Below are positions 1 to 19,542 of a stretch of 64,000 nucleotides of DNA, in pieces. Numbering within the stretch: the stretch's first letter is position 1; each line of letters starts with the position of its first letter. The translations under genes and the position numbers were made by a program. This stretch comes from Thamnaconus septentrionalis (taxonomy: Eukaryota > Chordata > Actinopteri > Tetraodontiformes > Monacanthidae): assembly GCA_009823395.1 (NCBI GenBank), contig CM020503.1, forward strand, positions 3,219,001-3,283,000. The letters run 5' to 3'. The notes below the pieces were generated by a model. It worked only from the letters and a program-made list of their open reading frames with translations. It was not told the origin of the DNA and did no database searches.

Positions 1-32
1 CATCAATTTTTTTCCAGCCGTTCTGCGTGCGA

Positions 33-349
33 CAGGGTGACGCAATGATTAGCAAGGAGGTTGTGGGTTCGATTCCAGGCCTGTGGCCTTTCTGTGTGGA
101 GTTTGCATGTTCTGCATGTGTCTGCGTCAAAAACATGCACGTGAGGTGAACTGGTAATTCTAAATGGTCTGTAAGTGTGTGTTGAGAGAGAATGGTTGTT
201 GTTGTTCTCTATGTGGCTCTGCGATGAACTGGAGACTCGTCCAGGGTGTCACCCTGCCTTCGCCCTATGACAGCTGGGAAAGGCTCCAGCAGACCCCCAT
301 GACCCTGAGCGCAGGGAGGAGCTAGTACAGGAAATGGATGGATGGATGT
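33..349 (+). mobile_element. tRNA-like SINE copy, near full length
   Basis: A box-A-like GGTGACGCAATGATTAGC is followed by a box-B-like GGTTCGATTCC. The body carries the recurring GGCCTTTCTGTGTGGAGTTT block, the TCCAGGGTGTCACCCTGCC block and GACAGCTGGGAAAGGCTCCAG. It ends in a (GGAT)n tail. The same blocks recur at 22583-22900, 26339-26455, 43190-43378 and 44556-44692, so it is an interspersed repeat. The family name is not assigned. Its divergence suggests an old copy. Confidence 0.75.
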
Positions 350-1500
350 TTCTCCTGCAGTGACAGTGTGTCCTCCTGATTTCACTTTGTCACATTCCAG
401 CTTTATCTTCATTTTAACGTTGAATTTTGCAAACAGGTTTTCTTCAAAATACTTCTTGTCAATAAATGTATTTTTTGTTGCTGTTGCTTCAGTAGTGTTC
501 CACTGCGTGCAATATAAGAAGCGTGATTTGAAAAAAATTGAAAATACTATATTCATTGAATTTCAGAGGATTTTAGCTGTCACCGTACTCTGTTCCCACT
601 AAGCTGCAAAGCCTTGCTTGCTTTTTTCCGATTTCTATGATTTTTATATGAAAAAGCTTTTCTGTCTGGGTGCTGATCACCTCCTGAGAGGTCAGGGTCA
701 CGCTGAGAGTTTGTTGAACCACCTTTCTGAAACAGAACCCAGGCACCTCAGTATACATCCCGGTCAAACCACTCCTAAACTCAGCTCGTGAGCGACAACT
801 TTGTGAATAGTTCACGTCCTACAAACACAAATGCTAGAGTTACATTTTGACGCGCTGTTCACGCCTGTGTCTTTGTGCACGTCACATATCACCTTCTGCG
901 GACGTCATGCTGTTTGTGAAGTTCAGTGAATTCAGGCAGCAGTCTTTTTTCTTTTTTTTTGTCTCTGTTGTTACTGTCGCTTCCAACGCGCGTCGGTCGT
1001 CATGCTAATTGAACGTTTCGTCTCGACATGCTGATCTAACGTCAGGAGGGGCAAAGGGCAACGTCTGACCTGAAGGCATATTCACAGTTCACTTTCTATC
1101 TAGTCGACACTGCATTTACTTCGGCAAGCAATGACGCATGGCTCAGAGAGAGGAGACAAGCTGCGATGTGAAGACGGCTAGTGGAGACCTTTGTTAGCCC
1201 TCGTGGCGACCGGTTGTGGTTCTACTAGTACGGAGCAGGTGGACCGTCGATGTCTTTCAAAGACCCCGCGAATCTTTCCAGTAATGGTAACAACAAAAAA
1301 AAGAGAGATAAAATATTGGTCTTTTCTCCCAATATTGCTTTGAAAAAAACATTTATAAAAAGTGACCAATCTCAGCAGTACACACTCAGACGCGCTAGTT
1401 TTTTTTTTTTCTCTCGTCCTCTTGGAGAAGTAGTGGTTGTTGTTGTTGTTGTTGTTGTTGTTCATGGTGATGGAGTGTCGTGTTAGCGGCGGTGTTTCCT
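350..1500. other. rac3 3' flank without a recognised gene
   Basis: No coding exon with good splice sites and no RNA gene was recognised. The part nearest 1500 is presumably rac3 3' UTR. A clear minus-strand AATAAA was not located close to the stop. A (GTT)n microsatellite lies at 1435-1461, about 45 bp beyond the rac3 stop and so probably transcribed in the 3' UTR. Confidence 0.5.
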
Positions 1501-1503
1501 CTC

Positions 1504-9101
<7,598 letters not shown>

Positions 9102-9360
9102 TTGTGCGGGAGCTGAAGGCTTTCGCGGAGAGTCGCCGTTTGGTGTTTTTTCAATAGATGTGCAGCGTGAATGGGAGCAGCAGGGAGGGCTAGTCCGCTC
9201 GGCGATGGAGCCGCAGTGAAAGGGGTCGATGGCGGTGCCGAGCGTCTCCGGAAAGTGCCGATCCCATTTAAAGGGCCAGTGCAAGAAGAGGGGAGCCGGC
9301 TTCCTCGACAGTCGCTCAACGTTTAAAGGAGTGCATAATACCATTACAGCTGGTCCATTT
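9102..9360 (-). promoter_or_regulatory. rac3: rac3 5' leader and GC-rich promoter region
   Basis: DNA directly upstream of the rac3 start codon (complement of 9099-9101). A GC- and CpG-rich block spans about 8550-9300, covering the leader, exon 1 and the start of intron 1, as expected for a CpG-island promoter of a broadly expressed GTPase. No TATA box was recognised. The transcription start cannot be placed from sequence alone. Confidence 0.5.
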
Positions 9361-9447
9361 TTGGTCTGGTTAGCTTTGAAGTTAATACTTCATTGGTCTC
9401 AAGAGCAATGTTTGTCATATAGACAAATAGACAAATAGATACATACA

Positions 9448-9470
9448 CCCCCACCCACCCCTCCACCCCC
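9448..9470 (-). promoter_or_regulatory. Putative G-quadruplex motif upstream of rac3
   Basis: The plus strand has four C-runs of 5, 3, 4 and 5 separated by spacers of 1, 1 and 4 bases. On the rac3 sense strand this gives four G-tracts with very short loops, the classic G3+N1-7 pattern. It lies about 350 bp upstream of the rac3 ATG. The motif is seen directly; any regulatory role is inference. Confidence 0.55.
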
Positions 9471-9499
9471 ACGCATTGCGTTAAAACAATAAAACAAAG

Positions 9500-10149
9500 G
9501 ATGTTCCTCGTTCTAAAGCCTTTTTGACTTGACTATGGCATAATATTTTTCTCAAGAACGATATAATTTTGGTTAGACAGCACAGATGAATATTGCAGAT
9601 ACAATGGTGTGAGTGCAAACAGTAACAGTGCAAGTGGAATAGTGCTAATAATTGCAGGAGCAACAACCTAATTGCAACAACCTGCTACAGCTACTGTCAT
9701 TCTCTTTGGATGTTAAAATGTAAAAAAAAAAAAAAAAAAACTAACACTAATATAAGCAATCTGTCTCCTGATGATGCCGAATGTCATATTCTATAGCCAA
9801 TTCCCTGGTTCACATCAGATGTGAGTTAGATATATACAGTATATATCGACAGTTAGGCGCCCGTTCACAAAGGCAAATCTCAAATCAACGATAAACAATA
9901 ACAGCAACAGCATCTTGCTTTTAAAATATCTGACTGCTCATGTTTCTTTATATTGATACTCGGGATGTTAACAATTTGATGATGATGATTAAATTATTAA
10001 GAATTTAATCGATTAAATTAAATTAGTCGCAATTAATTGAACATTTTTTACATAGGTAGTTAATATAACAGTATAGTGGTAGGAAAGAGCAATTAACCTT
10101 TAGATACTGTGATGGTCGTAATATACCTAGAAAAAGTTACTTTTAAACA

Positions 10150-10186
<37 letters not shown>

Positions 10187-10440
10187 GAAATGTGACCCAT
10201 TAGAAGTCAACTTAAAGTCAGAGGATAAATGTTTAGGGTGTTTTTACTGTTCTCTAATGTAAAAAGGGGTCACATTGGACCCTCAACATTATTTAAGGGT
10301 TAAGTAATGTCTTCCTTACACATTTTTCATTGTGAAATTTAGGTTCTCAGGAAAAAATGGCCGCTTATCAATTAATCGTTAATCGATCAATAAGGTCAAT
10401 CAACTATCGATTAATGAATTCATTGATAATTTGTATCCTT
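9500..10440. other. AT-rich spacer between rac3 and lrrc45, likely old transposon DNA
   Basis: No gene was recognised. A poly-A run lies at 9722-9740 and a longer one at about 10157-10183. Segments at 9990-10045 and 10370-10430 repeat ATCGATTAA/TTAATCGATT-type words in both orientations, as in decayed inverted-repeat DNA transposons. No clean ends were identified. Confidence 0.35.
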
Positions 10441-10511
10441 ATCACAGACTTACATTTTCTGATAGAAATGATGGAGAAAACAATGTACAAGAAAAAAATG
10501 TACGTAACACT

Positions 10512-10517
10512 TTTATT
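10512..10517 (-). terminator. lrrc45: lrrc45 polyadenylation signal AATAAA
   Basis: TTTATT on the plus strand is AATAAA on the lrrc45 strand, about 170 nt beyond the stop codon. This position fits a short 3' UTR. Confidence 0.6.
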
Positions 10518-10688
10518 TCAGTATTGTTCATAAAAATGATTTCAAATAAAAACTGAGCGATCTCACACATCTTGCTGAAACTAATGACGCAGACCACACA
10601 AGTGGGCTGTTGGTTGTTTTTTCTTAATAGTCCTGCCTGTCCTTGAGGGAGCCCAATATGGGATCCGCTGAGGAAGTCATGTCTCCAG

Positions 10689-13600
10689 TCACTTTGTGGA
10701 GCTGCTGTAGTGAGCTGGACTGGAGCTCTGAACATACGCCAGGATGGCGTTCTGCAGGAGGCTTGCTCTGTGCGCCTCGTCCTCCCGCATCCTCTGGATC
10801 TCTGCCTCTTTGAGCCGCAGCTTCTCCAGCATGGAAGACATCTCGCTCTCTCTGTCTAGGAGCGCGTCTTTGTAGTTGCTGCTCAGCACTGCAGGTCGGC
10901 CAGCCGCGAGGAAAGAAACAGTATGTGAAACAGAGACATTCGTTCATCCTGAGACAATTTCGAGCATTTGTTTTTCTTAAAAATTCTTATGTGCATATGG
11001 ACAATCATCTTCAGACAGAAATGATGAAGAATTGAGAGAGTCTAAGCATATGATACAGAATATAAAGGACAAACTCAAAGAATTAGAATTAAATAACTGA
11101 CACAAAAAGCTGACCTTTAATCTCGCGCTCCAGAGCGCTGATCTTCTCCTTTAGCGCCACCTGTGCCGTCCTCTCTGCGTCTAGATGGCCAATCTGCTCC
11201 TGCAGCTCCACCCTCACACGGCTCACCTCAGCTACCCTCACCTGGTCTTTGCAGGAGAGCTCCTGCAACAACAAACGAGCTGCTGAGCACACAGCTTATT
11301 CGACAGCAGCCTCGTTTTATTGCTCCTCAGCAAAATGGGAAAAGGCAGAAGATGGCTGACAATTCTTTTTCTTTTCATACCTCGAATCACATTAATATCA
11401 CCAACAGCCTACTTGAATTCTTAAAACACAGATGAATAGCCTAGTCAACATATCTACCGGTAGCTTTTTTTGGGTGGGAGGGTACTGAAATGCAGAATGT
11501 AGAAGACTAAATATGCTGTGAGTATTTTTTTCCTGTTAGATATTAACAACAGTACTTTAAAAACCTTTAATATAATCAATTAGTTTCATATATTTATTTT
11601 TAAACAAACTCTGGTAAATAAATGAGCCTGTAAGTTACATCTGAAATTTGATGATGCCCCCATTTGGATGAAGAGGCGGCTTCCTGACCTGGTTGAGCTC
11701 GTCTATCCTGCGCCTCAGGCTCTCCATCTCGATGTTCTGCTGGCTGTTCTTGAGCTGCAGCTCAGAGATGGTCTGTTTCTGCTGGCTGCCGTGCAGCTGC
11801 AGCTCCTGCAGAGACGAGCGCAGCGAGTGGAGCTTCTCCCCCAGCGACGACACATGCTCCTGCTGCTCAGAGAAGGCAAAGATGGGAGTAAAGGATGATG
11901 TGCCAATATATAACATTAAATATTGAGTCTGCACATTACACACACTTGTACAGTGTGCTGGAAGAACACTGATAAAAAACAATTCTGAGAGGTCTTTGTC
12001 TGTGAACACACCTCCTCCTGCCTTATTTGAGTTCTCACTCTCTGCAGTTCTTGCTCTGCCATGGCTCGCTCGGTCACACACAACGCTTTAGCTTTACTCA
12101 GCTCCTACAAGAAATTGACGTCATATCTTAAACATTCCTGATGCACAAATACATGCAATTGAAAGAACTGTAAACAACTATATAAGTAAGACACAGATGG
12201 AAATGAGTGGATTGATTCAAGATGCATCGACCTTTGAGCTCTTTATCACTTTTTTGAAGGTTATGTGTTAGTACAAAACTCAGGTTCTTACTAATAAGAT
12301 GCAAAAATGGAAAAAAAAGAAATGAAAAAACTAGTTATAGAAATTTCTTTCCTGTTCTTATAGATTTTCGTATAGTTTATTTCATATACAGAGATTTTGT
12401 AAGACCATTATCAATGGACTCTTATTGAATTCCTCCACTGTATGAGTTTATGTTTTGCTAATAAAATGTACAAGAATAACCACTGACTTATTTATACAAA
12501 TATGTACTTCTCGTAATAAGAGGTACATAATGATGGACTCACAATCTCTCTTTCTAAAGTCCATTAGTTTTTCTTTGTCTTATCTAAATTTGAAATGACG
12601 AGCTGTTCCTTGTACAAGACAAAGCATTAAGATTCTCATCAAAATCATCAAGCCTTTGATGGTGAATCAAATGCAGAATTTTGGGAAAAGCCAGAAGGAA
12701 CCTGCAGTCAGAGGTGTACATGATAAACAGCACAGTGCCTCAACTGTGTATCTGAACACCAGCTGAGGTTTGATTCCACAGAAGTGAAATAGAAATTGGA
12801 AGTGACTCCACTCAAGTGTCCAATGCATTACTGTAAGAATGATGTACAGTGAATGCAATCCCATTCTTGATTTCAACTATGGCCAACATCAGTGTTGGAT
12901 GTGTTTGTGTTAATTGCACAGCAGAAAAGAGTCCGACCTCCTCCAGTTGTATCCGCCGTCCCTCCAGCTTAAGGATGCGTTCGTTCAGCGCTCTCTCACT
13001 CTCTTCTTGAGTGTGTGTGGCATGTTCCATCTGCGCAGGACATTTTTTATATTTTCAAATCTGCATTGATTGAAACATTTTTTACATTGTTGCAAACCTT
13101 GCAATGAATTGTTTTGTACCTCCTTCTGGCGTAGACAATTCATGTCCTCCAAGGCTTGTTTGGACCGCTGCTTCTCCATCTCCAGACGGTCTGACAAAGG
13201 GTGACATACTCAGGATCTCAGTTGGGGTGCAAAAGGAAAGAAAAAAAAAGACAAGCCTGTGTGGCGAACGTTACCTTTGGCTTGTGCGAGTCGCAGCTTT
13301 AGCTCCGCCGTGTCGTTTGTCAGCTGCTGCTTGAGCTCAAACAGCTGCTGCTGCTGAGATTTAGACCTGTGCTCCATCTCCTCCACCTAACACAATGTGG
13401 TTTAGTTCATTAAGCACGCAGTTCAGTACTGGTGTGGAACCACTAAGTGGTGCTAGTTCACATTGTACAAAACGCTTTACTTTGTTACTGAGTTGGACGT
13501 TGATCTCAGTCAGATTTTGTATTTGTCGGAGCAGTTTGCCTTCCCTCAATAAGGAGTCCTGCAAAGACAAGAGGTACAAGCAGTTTATCAGTGACATCAG

Positions 13601-16600
13601 TCCTGCAAAGAGTAGTTTTGGAATGTAGTTTTCTGAAGAAGTTTTGATGACACGGTTGTCAAGCCAGTTTCTTATTGTTTGGCAGTATTGATTGCTCTCA
13701 GGTTACAAAGTCCATGCAGGTTGTAGCTTTGGAAGACGGATTTTGGGGCAGTGCTGCATCAACTGAAGTATAATAGAGTTCTCATAAATCCTCTCTTTGT
13801 TGACGAGATGCTGCATAAGTTTTGTAAGTCGCATGCTCAGATAAGTATGTGATGGTTAATTAGAAACAATCTATCAGGTGTATTGTAATAAACCTCTCAT
13901 GTTAATCCTTATGGTAACACATTAACATTAACTACAAGTGAGTGTTAAAGCAAACCCCCACAAGTATGAAGTGGCTACTTTGTTATTAACAGAATTAATC
14001 AAGTGATGCTTTTTGTTCACATTTATACCATTTTGCACATCACAACATTGAAATATTCAAAATATTGCTGCAACTATAAAACAACAGAAAAATTTAGAAA
14101 AGTTTGGGAAACTTTAGTTACAAAATTAGTGTTTCTTTTCTGCTACATTCCATCGCCAAAAGGTGGTGCTAAAGCTTCCCTTGGCAACCTATGCACCTCT
14201 TGTTTCAGGTGACGATGGGTAAGTCTTAGGATTCCGCTATAGATGCCAAACATTCTCCTTCAGCAGGACTTTACAGTGGTCACCAATGAATGCCATCTAC
14301 ATTGAAATGATAACGGCCTGACATGATGTGTGTGTCCATGCCTCGAGTTCTTTCTTCTTCTCTCTGCTCCATCGCTCCAACTGCTCCTCTTTCTCCACCT
14401 TGACTTGAGTCAACAGCTCTCCCATGTTGTGGTTCTTCTGCTCCGAGAGGGCCAAGGCGGCCTCTGTCATCTGCAGCCTGCACAACATCAAGTGATCACC
14501 GTCACTGCACGTTCCTCTCAACATATCGAAGCAACATCAAGACTGAAAGGAAACCAATAAACCCCATGGTTTACATGATACATGTTTTAAGTAACCACAT
14601 GAGTAATTCCAATGTTAAAAGGAGAAAAGGATTTGCAAAGGTCTGATTATCTTGACATATAATTCAGATTTGTAGATTTTGTGGATGGTTTTATAGAATA
14701 ATATAAATAATCCACTCAAAACACTGGAATTTGTGGACTCTTGTCATTTGCTCCATGTGAAAATAGTTACATACGTCATCACCCAATGATTGAGTGAATA
14801 ACCGATAGAGATCCTTTAAGTGGATATGTTTACCTAGACCATGGTTCACACTCTAGTTATTCATAGAACCATGTGCTTCCCTTGATTAGGTTTTGTAAAA
14901 GTCTAAACTGAGAAGAGACAAAGACTACGCAGAGATTGCACTCTTGTTTATAATATAAATATGAAACCCTTACTTGGCAGCCATAGAGTTGACGGCTGAT
15001 TTCCTCTCATTCAAAGCTTCCTGGAGCTGGCCGATCTGAACAAGCGAGGTCCTAATCAACAGGAAAGAGAGAGTGCTCGTTGCTCCGAGGTCACGTAAAC
15101 AAAATGAAAAAGGGAGAACAGTTGTGCAGTAAGACTGCGTCTGTGAGTTGTATAGCTATCCTATTTCTCTACTGTTCAAACAATTGAAGTAGTGATAGCA
15201 GCTGTGACTCATAGAACTGTGGTTACTGGGAAAGCTGTACACATGAACACTTCAGCCTCCTCTGGTCACACAGTAACTCTGGTCCTGTCAAGATTGAAAC
15301 TAATGGAGCTGTATGTCTGAACAAACATGTTTGTAAACCTGCCATCTACTTTGGTCTAATGAGTGTGAAGTCATTTCCCTGTTTTCTGCTGTTTTAATCA
15401 ACTGCTGATCAGAAATATATTAAAATGGTATTTAAAGTGTCCTTCAAGAAAATTCAACAAAATTATTGGTAGAACTGCTGCAGTTGCAGCCATGCAAATA
15501 TGTTTAAAAGGTATCTGTAACATTGTAAAGCAAAAAGAAAAATATTCCAAAAAACATTGAATTAACATGCCAATGTCACAGAGTTTCTGTATCAAGTTGC
15601 AGCCTGAAATAAGTAAGAATGAATATATTACAGATCAGGAGTGGGAAAACTATGGCCCGGGGGCCATATGCAGCCTGCTAAGCTTTCTAATACAGCCCGC
15701 CGAAGTTGAAGAAATTATATTAATAGTCTGTGAGTCATAAAATAGCTGCATTTCATCCATTTTCTCAGTGTTTTCACAGTCATTTCAATAAAATGACTGT
15801 CATTTCAATAAAAGCTAAATACACCTTGTCAGAGACAATGATATTGTTTTTAACACTTTTGTTCATTTTCAATGGACATTGAAGCACATGCTTTCTACAT
15901 ATCCCATTCTGTATTTTTCCTCCTATGAGGTGGGTCACCAAAACACTGCATCCATCTGCTGCTGCTCCAGCCCCCTCGGTCAAATTTTAGAACCCACTGT
16001 GGCCCCACCAGTCAAAACGTTCGCCCTCCCCTGTTAGAGATGAATGCACTACACCTACATCGCCATTACTATTGAGCTGATTTTAGTGAAGCAAATACTT
16101 CATTTAGGAAATGTATGTAAATATGCACCCTGGCCCCCCACTTTTTAATGCAGCACTTTTCCTTTAGGTTGAAATAATGTCATGCACTGATCATACAGAA
16201 TCTGTAAACTCACACTCAGGCAGCACAGCAGCTTTGACAGTTATGTGGAAATACATTTAAAGACAATCTCCAGATAGCAGAATGTGTGAAGGAGCGAATG
16301 CTAACATTACCCTCATGTAATTCTCCTGACATTATCCTGAGTTCAGGTGTGAAAGAGGCCTTATTCTTACCTGCTAGAATGGCCCATTTCCTGTTTCTGG
16401 CGGTCGATGGTTTCCATCATGTTTACAAACTGAAAGAAAGAAAAAAACACAATGCACCACAGCTTCTTTTTTTTTGTTAAGTGGCCAAATTATCAGACTG
16501 TCATTTTCCATCATCACATTCTGGAGCAACCTTGTACAATTAACAATTGAAAAAGACAACAAAGAGCTGAAGAGCTGAACTGAAGAGCCCCGTCAGCAAA

Positions 16601-19542
16601 CTCAGTCTAACAAATGACACTGTGTTGCTCCTTCAAGATGCATGGAAGGAAGCAGCAAGGGAGCAGAAAACCAGGTTGTTTGGGGGTCTTCCCATTACCC
16701 TGAGACGGGTATCAACCACCTCTGTGACATCACAAAGTGCTGGTTTCAAGAACAGTTTCTCAAAAAGGTGAGCAAGCAAAAGAGGTGAAGGATGGACTTT
16801 TCTAATTACTGAGAAGTTCACTGACAAAATAGAAACAAATTATTGTTGTTACAAAAACATAGCCACAAAACATATCATTGTGTAGGGGCCATGACAATTA
16901 AAGAAAAATAGAAAAAAAAATTGCATGCTAGCCTGTTAGGCTGATGTTTGGATAATTTACATGAAATGAAAATGTCATCTAATGGAACCCTATAACATTC
17001 TAATAAATCTACACCTTGTCTATATTTAACCAGAGTTCTGGATGTGCATGAGTGGTATGAGGGTACCTGCCGACCCTTCTCCTCCTGCAGGCTCTGGATC
17101 TCCCTGCTGAGGATCCTGGTCCTGCTGTGGCTCTCTCTGAGGGTTGCCTGACAGTCCCAGTTGTGCCCTGTGCTCTGCTCTGTTCACAACAGTTGCAAAG
17201 GTTTGTTAAAAAACATGAACGATTAGGTATCTACTTATTTGCGCCTGCATCCGAGTGTTGCTCATTATTTACAAGGAATAATAATATATTATTATACTGG
17301 AAATTAAATGCTTAAATGATGTACTGTAAATGAAGTGACCTTTCTTGCTGCAAAAGGCTGATTTGTAGGTTATCAAGACAAAAACTTCCATACACGCACA
17401 ACTTACCGAGTCCTCGGAGTGTATCGCTCGGAATGTTGTTCCCGGCCATCTCCAGATGCACGACACGCTTGTTTTTCTGCAGCGCCTCCAAGAGAGACCT
17501 GCCACCTAGCAGGCCAATGTTGTTCCACCTGAGATCTGTGAGGGCCGTCATTGGTAAAGGTCAGAGCTCAGTTTGCAGGGGAAAGCACAAGAGACTAGAC
17601 AGACCGACAGCATTTCGCTTTCACATCACCGAGCGCTTCCAGGCTGCTGTTCCGCACTAGAGCCTGAGCCAGCTGAGAGGCACCGTCGTGATTGATTTGG
17701 TTGTTGCGAAGATCCAGCTGCGTTAACGCCGTATTGGAGGCCAGACCCTCACAAAAGAGCGAGAAGGCTTCAGCCCACAAGCCCAAAGCATTCCACTCCA
17801 ACACCAGCCTGCAAACAGTGAACACAGGTGAAGAGCAAGAACAGAACAAGCCGCCACAAATGAAGGGATCCCTAAAAAGTTCCTCTGAAATGAAAAAGAG
17901 ACTGTGCACAGTCTTCTCTACCAACCAACATTAGACAACAAGCTTTTCAATTCTCCTGTAATAACTGATCCTTATCCTATAGCTGTGTGATGCTTCTTAT
18001 TCTTCTTTCAATGCAAAAATGTCATCTATATAACAAAACTGCACACCCATCTCTGGAAGGAGCTTGGCATACTGCAGTGGTCTTCAACCACTGTGCTGCA
18101 GCACACTAGTGGAGCATAAGGTAATGTCAGGTGTGCCGTGAAAAATTATCCCAATCCGCATAATTGGTCTAAAAATAATAACATACCATTGTGAAGTGAC
18201 TGTGCTTTAAAAGGATTCCTCCCAGCATATCAGCTGTATGTGCATCTAAACAGGTTTCCCAGGTTTCACACTGACTGAGTATAAATAAATGAAGAGACTA
18301 TATTGTAATTATTTGGTAAAGTGTCATGTCATATTTTTGGTTGGTGGTGGTGTGCCATGGGATTTTTTTTCAATGTAAAAAATGTGCTGTGGCTCAAAAA
18401 GATTGCAAAACACTGGGATGCTGTATCCCTTCTGCATCTTCACCAAGGGGAAGATTTTACTATGTCACTTCCTGCTTTCATTAGGACTAAAATAAACCTG
18501 ATGCATGACAAGTTTACAGGATAAATACATCCAGGGTAACACCAAAGATGTTTTTTTATTCTGCAAGACTGGCTATATCCTACTTGTTTGATTCAAGGCT
18601 GCATGAATTGCCAGTATGATAACACCACTGGTTTAAATACATCAGGAACTTCTTTCACACAAGGTTCTTACCTCTGCAGAGTTGTGTTACATGCCAACAG
18701 CTTTCCCAACACCTCAGCTCCTTCAGATTTCAAGTTATTCCCCTGAAAAGAATATGAAACTGAAATGTCAACCAACTGTCAATGTGACTGGCTCATAAAA
18801 AGTTAGTGGTATTATTGAAAATGAATTACCTTTAGGTCTAGGACCTTTACGGTGGTGTTGTTGAACAGGCCAGTCAGCAGTAATTTGCAACCTGAGAGTC
18901 AGACACCAGCACAAAATAGTGGGGAAGTGTCACTGTGTCACTACTGCAATGAGTGTTATTCATTACAAACACTGTTGTTTCCTTGACCTCTTGCTTTCTA
19001 TACATAAATGCACACATCTATGTATCTGTCAATCTATTTACCCACCTTTCATATGAATTAACTTAAAGGAAGCCAATACATTGCATAGACTTTATTCTAT
19101 ATATTGTAACTGAGACTTTACACAGACACAAATGTATAACCTCCAACTAAGAGTAACAATCCAAGTTTGGATTTTTAAATAATGCCATTAGTCAAAATGA
19201 TTTCCCATGAAAAATATAAAGACATCATTCCTAACAGTGGCTGAGTAACTTACAGTAGCACTCACTGGGTTGTGCTCTATTAGCTTTTTTTTTTTAAAAT
19301 TATTATTTCTCACCTTCATCACAGAGCATACAGTCACTGAGGGACAGTTCTGTGACAACAATGTCCTCCTGTAAGGCATGACCCAGCACACAGCAGGTGT
19401 CTACAGACAGGCTGTGGCCACTCAGGTCCAGCCTTGGCTCCTGACCAACACTCCTCTTGCGGAGCAGAGCGTCAACACTCTCCTGAGCCTCCACACCTCT
19501 CTCCTTGCACAAACGCAAGTACAGCAACCTGAAATCCTCCAT
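10689..19542 (-). CDS. lrrc45: Leucine-rich repeat-containing protein 45, complete, 17 coding exons
   Basis: In other vertebrates this protein is a centriole-associated linker component that helps hold the two centrosomes together. Coding exons in order: 19314-19542, 18830-18891, 18672-18742, 17630-17808, 17407-17535, 17067-17179, 16371-16429, 14974-15051, 14342-14477, 13481-13558, 13275-13386, 13120-13190, 12938-13030, 12012-12104, 11689-11865, 11115-11262, 10689-10888. They sum to 2028 nt (675 aa plus stop) with every phase matching; human is about 670 aa. Residues 1 to about 225 carry leucine-rich repeats with LDLRNNQI- and LDLKGNN-type consensus. The rest to about residue 660 is heptad-rich coiled coil, with diagnostic strings [27 protein letters not shown] and [12 protein letters not shown]. 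Exon 9 appears to use a GC donor. hAT-like MITEs sit in two introns. The start [12 protein letters not shown] aligns with the family N-terminus. Confidence 0.95.
15636..16033. mobile_element. hAT-type MITE in lrrc45 intron 7
   Basis: The left end is CAGGAGTGGGAAAACTA and the right end, read in reverse, CAGGGGAGGGCGAACGT, giving imperfect terminal inverted repeats of the hAT kind. Flanks TTACAGAT (15628-15635) and TTAGAGAT (16034-16041) are an 8-bp target-site duplication with one mismatch. Internal ACTATGGCCCGGGGGCCAT resembles the ends of many hAT non-autonomous elements. No transposase reading frame is present. Confidence 0.8.
18075..18415. mobile_element. hAT-type MITE in lrrc45 intron 3
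   Basis: It begins CAGTGGTCTTCAACCACTG and ends GATTGCAAAACACTG, so the terminal CAGTG/CACTG are inverted. Flanks GCATACTG and GGATGCTG agree at 6 of 8 positions, fitting a decayed 8-bp duplication. The internal GTGTGCCGTGAAAAATTAT and GTGTGCCATGGGATTTTT words resemble known non-autonomous hAT repeats. There is no coding capacity. Confidence 0.7.

Noticed and set aside
33..110. tRNA gene call from box A and box B
   Set aside because: The boxes belong to a repeated SINE. The sequence does not fold into a normal cloverleaf with an acceptor stem by eye.
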